Shown piece by piece: positions 10,800 through 21,026 of a stretch of 64,000 nucleotides of DNA. The DNA comes from Spisula solida (Eukaryota; Mollusca; Bivalvia; Venerida; Mactridae), in assembly GCA_947247005.1 (NCBI GenBank), contig OX365945.1:12902501-12966500 (forward strand), read 5' to 3'. Position 1 is the first letter of the stretch. Every line of letters begins with the position of its first letter. A program made the translations under genes and the position numbers. The notes beneath the pieces are model-generated. The model worked only from the letters and a program-made list of their open reading frames with translations, did no database searches and had not been told where the DNA came from.

Positions 10800-12100
10800 A
10801 GCATTGTAGTAGTATTCCTGTGGCGAATTTTATCTAACTAAGCCTTGATTAGAAACTAATATATCACTCGCGATGTAATATCAGATAATATCAAATAGAT
10901 CAGTGTTAGAACCTTCTTGAGAACACAATTAATGTGCTGAAATAATTAATATATTACTATACTCGATCATAAAATAGATTTGCATGATTTCTTGAAATAA
11001 AATATGATTAACGTATGAGAATTGATTATAACATAGCAGTAAATAAATTTATATCAACGCTATTTATGTTGTAGTTTAAGGATTTATGGAAATATGATAT
11101 TAGAGGAAGCTATATTATTCTTAAGAATTAGGCCGGTTAGAAGCAAGTTAGTTTGGAAGTTGTTAGACGCAGACATTTGACTACACTGAATACATTTGCT
11201 TACGCAGTCATGTTAAAAATGGTTTTAAATTTGATAAAATAAACTTATCTGGTAATTCAATTTTGTAGAACTTGTCTAGGAATGAGAATGAGAGTATTGA
11301 ACTTGTCGTCTGCATACAAATATCATCGAAATCCCAAAACATCGTACAATATGTCTGGTAGCGATTTAATTAACAATGAGTTTCCAGGCAAAATAATGAA
11401 ATGGACGTTTTTAGGGGAAAACAAGCTTTCATTTTCTAAAATTTGGTACTTATACTCAAATACCTTGACTGATAGTATTCAAGTTTAGTTCCCCAATCAT
11501 GAAAATCACATATATAAACAAAGTACGCCGGTGCCACTGTGTAGACAAGCTCCACGATTTGTTTCGAATTAACTAAACGTAAAAACATGATATAGCCGAA
11601 TGAAGCATGTATTTTTATCTTAATTTGCCTGATGTCATAAGTTCGTGAACAGCGTCTGTTGTCCGTTGATATTCTTGATTGCAGATATATGCGCTGTTCG
11701 ATGTTGTTGATTCCCGTTGATATTATTTACCATTTTATCTCATTAGTAACTGACTTCTGATTTAAGCCTGTGCTTAAGATTCAACATGGGCATGTGGATT
11801 TGTGTTACATTATCTTTTGCTAACATACTGTAAATACCCGGATGTATGGTATCATTGTACACTGTGACAAGTGTTTGAACGTTAAATTTGAGGAAGTGTT
11901 AATACTTCGGAGCTAGTACGGACCTAGTATAGACTACACACAGCTGAAAACTAGGACTTGAAGCGGTTTGGTTTTATTTTGTGCTGGGCATTGTGCCGGG
12001 TGCTTGTGGACAGTGATTCGGTTTTCTGTGCTTGGCTGTTCATGTTAAAGAGCCAACATGGAAAATTGGGAAACCAGATATGCAGCCTCGTTAAATAACT
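10800..12100. other. duplicated unit, no gene seen
   Basis: Well conserved with 38370-39710 but without a shared open frame. The 68-codon frame at 11282-11488 is not preserved in copy 2, so it is unlikely to be coding. Confidence 0.6.
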
Positions 12101-12102
12101 AT

Positions 12103-12136
12103 TTACTTACTTACTTACTTACATACTTACTTACTT
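12103..12136 (+). repeat. TTAC microsatellite at the insertion site
   Basis: About eight TTAC/ATAC units lie directly before the TTAGT target site of the 2.8-kb element. The same place in copy 2 (about 39695-39710) has only two to three units, so the tract expanded in copy 1 or shrank in copy 2. Confidence 0.8.
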
Positions 12137-12139
12137 AGT

Positions 12140-12618
12140 CACTGTGGGGAACCCACGTGACCAGATGCTAATGTTCGGAGCCAATTTTGTAAACAAACCG
12201 CCTCGATTCAGGTAACATTTTTGCTTGTAACTTTCTTAATAATTGATCGATCTGGATGAAATATAGACGGGCGCCGTCTCCTTTCAAAAGCAAATCATCG
12301 ACGCTCTTACCTAAGTGACAAAATTGTGTACTTTTTGTTATTTCGGCAACGGCGCATTTCGTAAACCGCAATATGCTATGCTACGGTTCGGAGCAATTCA
12401 CTAAAACATGTCCTTAGCAAATTACAGCTTCATTAAAAGTTACAATTTAATAGCGATAATGTGGGTCGCAAAATGTAAGATCAACAAGCAAAATATTTCT
12501 GATTAATATGAGCAACAGACAAAATGAGACGACATAAACAAAAATGCTACAGTTCGGAGCTGAAATGAAAATGCTACAGTCCGGAGCTATTTTCAGAAAA
12601 TGCAACGGTTCGGAGCAA
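12140..12618 (+). repeat. left terminal inverted repeat of the 2.8-kb element
   Basis: Pairs with 14450-14962. It carries five versions of the GTTCGGAGC-containing motif, at about 12169, 12378, 12546, 12574 and 12603. Confidence 0.88.
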
Positions 12619-13625
12619 AGTTTCAAAGTATACCATATGTAGGAAAAGAAGCAGGGCTCTATGCAGTCTGACAAGTGTCACATGCTATATAGAGTATAAT
12701 ATGCTGTTATATCAAGGTATGGGAATGAATGAGAAGGAATATAACATGACAGCCGAACACATTTTAACAGAACCATGTACACACAACGACACATCTCCAA
12801 GCTTCGTAAACACGACCCGATGTTCATCCGAGAAAGTAGCACAGCCTACATTCAATCTTAGTTTAAACTTGTGTCAGCCAATAAAACAAAATTAATAGAA
12901 CAACAAAACCCTGCGTCAACTCGTGATCAATACAGCTGTAAGCAAACAACTACGATTCGGACAAAACATTTTCTAACATCTCTGATTCAGAGTCGACTGT
13001 TAAACAATCGTTTTGCACAAAAGTGCCCAGTGCCAGCACAGAGGGGTCCGATATGCATATACACCATGATGTAAGTGTAAGTTTCACACGTTAAAGTTTG
13101 TGAATCATGTTACATACATGTATGCTCCACCAAAAATATACTGAGTGCATCTAGAAACGCAACACTGAGTCTACTAACAACTTTAACTTCAAGCAAAAAA
13201 TCCTCATTTTTCAGAATGGTCGTTTTAAGTGAATATGCAAAATACCGATTAATGGTGGATTGATTACTTTCCCATGACGACCAACATGTTGTCTCGCAAT
13301 GTCTGAAGCAGTTGTGAACCTTTTTCGGAAGATGTTCACGCGGGGTTACTGGTCCTGTCGGGCAGTTTTTAAACGTGGGTGGCCTGAACAGGGACGGTCG
13401 CGAAAGGTGTCAGTGTGCTAGTAGCGTGACTCAAGACGCAACGTTGCCAAACCATGACAATTAAGGACATTTTCTATAGTTTTATTTCTTCCAGATTTTT
13501 TTAACTCACTTTATTTTATGGGAAATTTTATTCTGAAAACAAATAGCTAAAGAAAAACAGGGGTTACCGATTTCGTTTTCTCAGAAAATGAGATTTTGCA
13601 ACATCATTTTTCTATAAAGATGACG

Positions 13626-14275
13626 AAAATCATGAATTTTCAAATATTTTTTAATAAAAATCACTATTTTTCATTAGATTTTTTTTTAGTTCAGATGCAC
13701 AAAAACATTTTTCAAACATATCTATGCACATTTTGAATCTTTAATAATATTCACAAATTTTTGACAACAAATCATGAATTTTCAAATATTTTTTATTTTT
13801 TAATAAAAATAACAATTTTTTTCAATAGATATTTTTTAGTTCAGATGTACAAAAACATACATACTACTTAAATATACCTATGCACATTTTGAATCTTTAA
13901 TAACATTCACACATTTTTGACAACAAATGAATTTTCAAAATTTGCCCAAAATTAAAAAAAGATACAGTATTGACTAATTAAAAAAAATCTGGTCCAAGAA
14001 TTTTTTTTATTTTTGCAAATGATGTTGATGAAAGTGTGATCCATCAGAATATTAAGAAAAAAAACATAGGTCACCGTATTTCTTTTTGTGCTATTTAACC
14101 AGAAGTGTCTCCCTTTTCAAAGAAAACGGCATGAAAATTACGCAAAATAGTACTCTAGAGGCCAATAAAAAATCTGGTCCAAGAATGTTTTTATTTTTTC
14201 CAAATGATGTTAATGAAAGTGTACTCTATTAAAATATTAAGAAAAAAGATAGGGCACCGTGCTTCTTTGTACAAA
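13626..14275. repeat. internal tandem duplications in the 2.8-kb element
   Basis: Two duplications are visible. A unit of about 145 bp starting ATCATGAATTTTCAAATATT is present at about 13631 and 13773, with a truncated third start near 13925. A second unit starting AATCTGGTCCAAGAAT is present at about 13986 and 14170. Both are AT-rich and non-coding. Confidence 0.7.
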
Positions 14276-14449
14276 CGTCCCAAAGGTGTGAATATGCACA
14301 TGTTTAGACAACCATGGCATTTTTATTCCGAAACACGTGACTCGTCTGTTGTGGTTTTCTTTCCAATATAGAAACTGTTAAAAAATTGAATGTTCATACT
14401 TGGTCGATGATCTTAATAGTGTTGATATTCAAAAAGGCATATAGCACAT

Positions 14450-14962
14450 AGTCTTAGCTCCGAGCCGTAGCATTTTCTGAAAATAGCTCCGAACCGTAGC
14501 ATTTTATGAAAATAGCTCCGGACTGTAGCATTTTCATTTCAGCTCCGAACTGTAGCATTTTTGTTTATGTCGTCTCATTTTGTCTGTTGCTCATATTTAT
14601 CAGAAATATTTTGCTTGTCGATCTTACATTTTGCGACCCACATTATCGCTATTAAATTGTAACTTTTAATGAAGCTGTAATTTGTTAAGGACATGTTTAA
14701 GTGAATTGCTCCGAACCGTAGCATAGCATATTGCGGTTTACGAAATGCGCCGTTGCCGAAATAACAAAAAGTACACAATTTTGTCACTTAGGTAAGAGCG
14801 TCAATGATTTGCTTTTGAAAGGAGACGGCGCTCGTCTATATTTCATTCAGATCGATCAATTATTAAGAAAGTTACAAGCAAAAATGTTACCTGAATCGAG
14901 GCGGTTTGTTTACAAAATTGGCTCCGAACATTAGCATCTGGTCACGTGGGTTCCCCACAGTG
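14450..14962 (-). repeat. right terminal inverted repeat of the 2.8-kb element
   Basis: Reverse complement of 12140-12618. It has one more copy of the CTCCGAACCGTAGC motif at its inner edge than the left arm. The arms differ at about eight visible positions. Confidence 0.88.
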
Positions 14963-14967
14963 TTAGT

Positions 14968-17616
14968 GCTACATTCCCTTTCCGAGCTTTAGTAGGTGCA
15001 CGCACGAACTGTCTTTCCAAAACTTGTGTGGATTCATCTGGCTTCAACAAAGCTACTTAACTCCTAGAGTATTCTAAACATTGACAACTAACCCGCGCGG
15101 ACAAAAAACTCTTCGGATGTCAAAACAACTGATGGGGGATTCAAAGCTTGTCAACATAGAGATAATGTTTTAAAAACATGTTAGTTTATTTAACGATAAT
15201 TTAAAGTGCTTTTTTGCATACTCAATTTAACGTTTATATTTATAGAGGTTATAGTCATGATAAGCGTGACTAAATTATATGTTTTATATCAATTATACCT
15301 GATTAATGCATGCTTTCAATTTCACACGATTTCACAGAGAGGGTTTACCAATATAAATTGTAATATTAGATTACAATAAAATAGCATTGCGATGTACATT
15401 TAATTAGAAATATGCTCGTATGTTTTAAGTGTACAGAGAATTGTGCTTGTAATTATGTTTAATATTTGTGCTAATACAAGCGCTCGTTCTGTCACAGTGA
15501 AGAGTTGTCGATAACTAAGTTCTGTCATATAGAGGATTGCATTCTTAAAATATGTGACGGATATTTTTTGTCCAATTATTCTCTGAGTAATTTTTGGTTT
15601 TACAATCATTTCCATCACGGGCTCATCTCAATCCTGAGTGTATAAGGACATGTATAGTATATTTATATATTATTATCCCGTTCTGTCCCGTTTTTTATGC
15701 TGGCCCTTTTGTTTCAAGCATACATAGCCTGCTATTATTTCGTCATTTGTATTTCCATTCAAAACTTGCACCGGAGGATATCACAAAGAATATTTCAAAA
15801 CTATAAATAGAAATCAGATATTAACGTTTTGTAAAATGATATAAAATAATTTCCCTTGCACTGTTTATGAGTACATTTGATTATGATGTAGCGACGATTT
15901 CATTAATCGATATGATATAATGGTTATAGCTGTAAGCTTAGAAAGCTAGTGAACAACATAGTTCGTCTAATAATGCTAACCATGTTTTTAAAGCTACGAC
16001 ACATTTGGACCAGCTACGTCTTCCCGGTGAGTCTCTATGACAAAAGAAACGTATATGCGCAACATAAAAAAAGTTGTTAATGTTTAACTGGTTTAATGCA
16101 CATGTTCGGTGTTAAGCGAATAAAGATAATTCCCGACTTCGTGACCTAGTACTGGCAGATGTATAAATATTGTAAAACGTATGAAATAAACGACGACGAA
16201 CAATAATATTTAATTCAATATTAATTTAAAATATCTTACTCAGAAGCATCTGAATATCTGAGATTTTATAATACAATTGACTCGATTTTTACTTGTTGCG
16301 TGATTGATTTAAAAGATTATAGGAGAAAGAGTTGCCAGTTTTTTTACTGAAGATTTGTCCGATCAAATATTTTTTTTAAAGTTAAGCTCAATGTTTTCTC
16401 AGATATGAACTTTTTTATTCACATCACACTATTCTACTCGCAGCTTGCGTATTTAATGTTCTAACTCGGTTTCCGTGAAATTTCATGCTGAAAATAAGAA
16501 TTACATGCAAACTAATGGCACCAGTTGTGAAATCCAATTTGCTGACAAAATTCACTTAGCGTAATACTAATAAATATCCCTTGTCTAATATCAATTATAT
16601 GAGAAATAATGGGTTTCAATGGCTTCCATTTTAAGGATGTTGGAGCGTTGTTGAATCCTAAATTCAGGGGTTTTTTTGCCAGGAAGTCGAATAATTTATT
16701 TTGATACAAAATATGATGAATAAACACTAGGTCACGAGTAATCAGCCCTGTTTGAAGTGTGTGTGTTTTATTATATATAATTATATTGAAATAAGTAAAT
16801 TGGTGGTGGTGTTCAAATATGACTTGTGACCTAAATAATCAAATATGTTCTAATATAGTTTGGGTACACATTGTTATACATGACCAAGCTACCAAAGAGG
16901 TCTATGTAATGTTTTCCGCCACCTACTTCATATTTGATGCAGCAAAATAGCACCCTGTTAACTCTTTATAACTTTTTCCAGCATTTAATTCTTTTAAATT
17001 ACTTTGTTAAGTAGTTTGAGTGATATACGTTGTTCTTAAAAATATGCAGTGAACATATATGTCATTTGCATTGGTTTTCGCTTTCCAGCGTTTGTCTTAT
17101 AATGGGATCATTGACTTTTGGTTAATAGTTGTATAAAACTAGCCATGCTTTGTAAGTGAAATTAGTTTTATTGTCAGTATTCATGTATTATGGAACAGAA
17201 ATGTCTGGATAGATGTCTCCATGTGTTGTAGCAAATCTATAGCGTTCTTTTGTTTTGCTGCGATAAATATATAATGCATTAATTAATGTTTGATATAGTT
17301 ATGTTGAAGAGGAGAAATCAAGTATTCGCCTCGAGGAATTTTTTGTTTGTCGTTCAAGCTGGTCATTGCCTTATTTCAAACTAACATAGCTACTTACGAC
17401 AAAGAAATGATTTTTAATGTCTGTATTATGCGATGTAGCGTTTTCTCCTAATTCATTAGTGGTTTAATACAATTCTATGTCTATCTTTTGTGAACAAGTT
17501 TTACCCGAAAAGGAACTAATGTGATTTTTATAACGTACTGCAATATGTCTGTATGTTAATGAATGGTCGTCGATTGTCGAGAATGAAACAAGAACTATCA
17601 CTGGAGTGATGAATCA
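14968..17616. other. duplicated unit, no gene seen
   Basis: Conserved in blocks with 39720-40005 and 41345-46860. No shared open frame. The 70-72 codon frames here (15400-15618, 15594-15806, 16512-16727) are not kept in copy 2. Order near the right end is locally shuffled: GTCTCCATGTGTTG precedes the CCTCGAGGAAT motif here (about 17216 and 17328) but follows it in copy 2 (about 46888 and 46777). Confidence 0.55.
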
Positions 17617-18231
17617 TACCCCCGCAGCACCGCTTGACACAGGAATATTATTTAAATTTATAGTTGCTTTTATCTTTTAAAATCCAGTAAGAAACACGAC
17701 ATGCATATCTAACTAACCTTTGATCTCTAAGTGACCTTGACCTTTGAGCTAGGGACCTAGGTCTTCCGCCAAAAAAATGGACAAAAATCGAAAATAAACG
17801 AAAAACAATAATAGAAAAAAAAAATATTCGAAAAAAAAAATTCGCAATAAAACAATTTAATTTTTTTTCGAAAAACAAATAATTTGAAAAAAAATATACA
17901 AAAACTTGATTGATGTGGTTTACATTTGTACTAAGTATCATAAATATCCAATAAGAAATGGCAAAGTTACAGAGTGGACACGAATCACATGCCTATTTTT
18001 GCCTTTTAAACTTTGACCTCAAAGTGTGACCTTGACCTTTGAGCTAGGGACCTGGGTCTTGGGCATGACACACCTTCTTGATGTGGTGAACATTTGTACC
18101 AAGCGATTTTAAAATCTAGTAAGAAACGACAAAGTTACAGAGCGGACACGATTTTGCTAACAAACCGACCGACCGACCGACACGGTGTCTCCAGTATACC
18201 CCCTTTAAACTTTGTTTACGGGGGTATAATT
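17617..18231. mobile_element. non-autonomous element with ATACCCCCG ends and TGACCTTGACCT units
   Basis: The left end ATACCCCCGCAG pairs imperfectly with the right end, which finishes TTTACGGGGGTAT. Inside are two related units, each with GTGACCTTGACCTTTGAGCT then AGGGACCT (about 17730 and 18026), separated by an A/T homopolymer-rich stretch. An ACCG run (about 18163-18180) lies near the right end. The paralogous region of copy 2 lacks this sequence, so it inserted after the duplication. No coding capacity. Confidence 0.6.
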
Positions 18232-20550
18232 ACCAATATCTTGGAAACCGCGACAGTTGACTTTGCATTTCGGATGTCGATAAATCACTATACACAACGC
18301 ACTAAAAATGGAATCGAATTTGACGCGTTAATGTTAGATATTAATGTTTATTAGTTAAACTTGTTGAGGCCAAGTGAATACAATAATGTTTCTTGAAAGA
18401 TGTAAGTATGGTAGATATGATAACCTTTTTATGCTGGTACTGTTATTACAAATACGCCGAGGGTTGTTCAAATAAAAAACATGTGAGGGTTATGTCTTAT
18501 ACCATAACTGTTACTAAAAATCTGCCATCAACAAATACTTCCATGGCGTTGTCAGCTCGTATATGCTGTAACTTATTCATATCCTTGGATACATCAGTGA
18601 TTGATCAGCTTAAGTTCGAATTGTAGCACTCATGTTACATCATTATAACTGAACTAGTTCTGACTTTTATTATTCGATGGCAAAAAGCTACACACTATTT
18701 TTTTAATTGTCATGCTTAAGTGACAAATTACTGCCTTGCGTTTTAGTACTCTCCTTAGAGAGAAAAACAATCAGAACACCACAGAACATTGCCCGTTTTA
18801 ATTAAAAAAAACACATCAATGTGATTGTTACTTCATGTTTGATTGGATGTTATTTGAGTCTTCAACAATGTTTCTGTCATTTATGGCGGATACCTTTCGT
18901 ACTCAGTTTTCTAAGAAATACTTATCAATCAGAACTACCTTCTCTTCTGCAAGCATCTGATGGTTGCCTTATTTCAATAATCAACCGAAAGTGATCAATC
19001 AATATCTTTATTTGTAATTTTGACCGATAGGGCTGTTTTGTGCCTTCCGTGCTCTGCTGCTTTTGATCGGTGATACTTCCCTTTCCGAGTTGTTATATTT
19101 TGCCAACATGTGAGTAGTCAACATGAAGTAGAGAATGATATAACCTGCTGAATCAAATATTCGATCCCACAATTGTATTGGTTGTCTATAGCTTGACCAA
19201 TTGAATTCGCACGTCCTGTTTAAGTATCATCTCAAAACAGAGAATATTATTTCCGAGTGATCATTGTGAAAACAAGTAGTCCTGTATGTGGAAAAGCATA
19301 TGCACGTGTCTACATATGCTATAGTCCTATATGATTTTGCGACAATTTTAAGTGATACAGTATGTAACATGTCCTCATGCAATTCCTGTTATCTCCTGTT
19401 TGTCTTTATGTCTACTTTCTGTATCACACGATGTTTCAGATAAAGCCTACACTCCACTGAGGAATTCCTCGTCGGCAATGTGGAATCACACAGAGTTCTC
19501 TTGATATCTTACGATACCACCCGATTTATGAAGATTCCTTCCAAAATCACAAATTATTGTCTCATGACTCCCCTACAACACGAGGAACCTGTTCCCGGTG
19601 TCCTGATAGCTCATTAATTTCTATCGGGAGTACATCGCGAGGCATAAATGCTCAGTGGGTTCTAGGCTTAAACTGGAGTGTTTTGGTTAAATAGGTTGCC
19701 TGTCAATTGAGAATAAGGTACACATGTTAAGTTGTAGATTGCTTGCAGAAATTTAAAAAAGATGCAGGTTGATACCATCAAAGAATAAATGTATTAACGT
19801 GTACATAGTAATTTAATCTGTTCAAATGGGATGGATTTCAACATCAGTAGCAATCCACTGTATCGTTTATTGTAGTGAAACATTTTGATAATAAGAAACT
19901 GTCTTTATAGTTAATGAAATTCTTCCTTCACGAAACAATGTTCAGTTGCATCTGCAAATTATATTGCGAAGTTGGTACTGCGAAATAAACGGTTTGCTCT
20001 TTAGTTTGTGTATTTGACATTCCATCTTTCTACAATTATTATGAAACTTGATGTTTTATTGATGCATTTAATACATTGTTTGAATTCTATCATGCAAAGC
20101 TAATCGAAGTTCATATATTTGTTTTTGTATTTTTAACCGAAAATAGTTATTTTACACATTGTACGATTCTCAGAGTTTAAGGCCGTCATCTCTAGTAAGA
20201 ATACAGTTAAATTTAATACAATAATGTTGCTGTTTTAAAAATTTGTTTTATTAATATAATTTAATATCCAATTGCTATTTAATTATATCTAAAGAGGTTG
20301 AAATTACAATACTGTAGTCATTTCTATTTGGATAAACGTAGAATATTTGCAAGTAAGTTCCGTTTATTATGATTGTCGTATTTTAACCAAAAATATATGA
20401 CGGTCATTCTAATCCAATCCTTACATTATGAACAACATTAAGTCATTGGATAAAATTATAGTTCACTTATTTTTCTGATATACGTAATTATAGTAATTAA
20501 CTACAAAAAAGGAGGGAAAGAAATTTCTTCGGTATTGAATTATTACATGT
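18232..20550. other. duplicated unit, no gene seen
   Basis: Blocks at 18750-18800, 18920-19000, 19060-19300 and 19700-20340 match copy 2 (47330-49480). Frames at 18094-18354 and 18393-18626 have no domain and are not conserved. Confidence 0.55.
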
Positions 20551-21026
20551 TATAGCACAGATAATTTGACCTGATCCTGACCTATATGCATTAATATATT
20601 ACAAGGTTCTTGCGATGAATATATCAATTTCAGCGAACAGATGTAGAATATCGGTCTTTTGAATTTGTATTGATACTATACCTCGAGCGTCTTCGTGATA
20701 CCATTCGCTTATGTAAGCGGTTTTAGCTTAGTGGTAACGTACTGGACTGTCAATCCAGAGGGGTCGTGGATTCAATCCCCGGCATCGTAACTTGACATTT
20801 CTCTAATTTTATAGTATTTCCCGCTATATCTGACCGTGTTTCATGTACAGTATCTGGGTAAAGGTGCCAGGAAGCTGTGTATCGGTGCTATACACCGGAC
20901 ACATTAAAGAACCTGTTATATTTTTATGAAAACATACAACCGGAGTTATAAATATAGACAATAAATCATCTTTAAATTATGCATATAAAAGGTCGAGCGT
21001 CGTGTCAAATTCTCTGGACTATACAT
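20551..21026. mobile_element. MITE (same family as 6288-6547) split by a SINE
   Basis: The ends and interior match the copy at 6288. The left part occupies 20551-20713 and the right part 20924-21026; the tract between is a SINE. In copy 2 the stretch corresponding to about 20345-21290 is absent, which fits insertion in copy 1 (or a deletion in copy 2). Confidence 0.7.
20714..20923 (+). mobile_element. tRNA-derived SINE, short form, nested in a MITE
   Basis: The head has an A-box-like TTAGCTTAGTGGTAACG and a B-box-like GGATTCAATCCCC. The central part (GGTAAAGGTGCCAGGAAGCT, CACATTAAAGAACCTG) is shared with 6599-7020. It stops about 200 bp in and lacks the GCGCTATAT tail. TTATG at 20709-20713 and 20924-20928 is the TSD. 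The uninterrupted MITE at 6288 supplies the empty site. Confidence 0.82.

Larger units (their letters stand above)
12140..14962. mobile_element. 2.8-kb DNA transposon, CACTGTG long TIRs, 5-bp TSD
   Basis: The element begins CACTGTGGGGAACCCACGTG and ends with the exact reverse complement. Its TIRs are about 480-510 bp with roughly eight mismatches seen, so it is fairly young. It is flanked by TTAGT on both sides (12135-12139 and 14963-14967). The paralogous site in copy 2 (about 39715-39725, CTAGTGTTGC) has a single uninterrupted CTAGT, which supports a 5-bp TSD. CACTGTG fits the terminal heptamer CACWRTG of Transib/RAG-type elements, which also make 5-bp TSDs; the superfamily call is inference. 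A quasi-palindromic motif near GCTACGGTTCGGAGC recurs about five times in the left TIR and six in the right, possibly transposase sites. The AT-rich interior has no transposase-like frame, so the element is non-autonomous. Confidence 0.85.

Noticed and set aside
12140..12200. Recombination signal sequence (heptamer plus nonamer)
   Set aside because: The CACTGTG heptamer is at the terminus, but no ACAAAAACC-like nonamer lies 12 or 23 bp away; AAACAAACC occurs only about 44 bp inside.
14731..14934. Conserved 67-codon protein present twice (also 12168-12371 on the minus strand)
   Set aside because: Both frames lie in the terminal inverted repeats of the 2.8-kb element, so their identity reflects the arms being copies, not protein conservation.
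17648..17941. 97-codon Phe-rich membrane protein on the minus strand
   Set aside because: It arises from A/T homopolymer runs inside a non-autonomous element.
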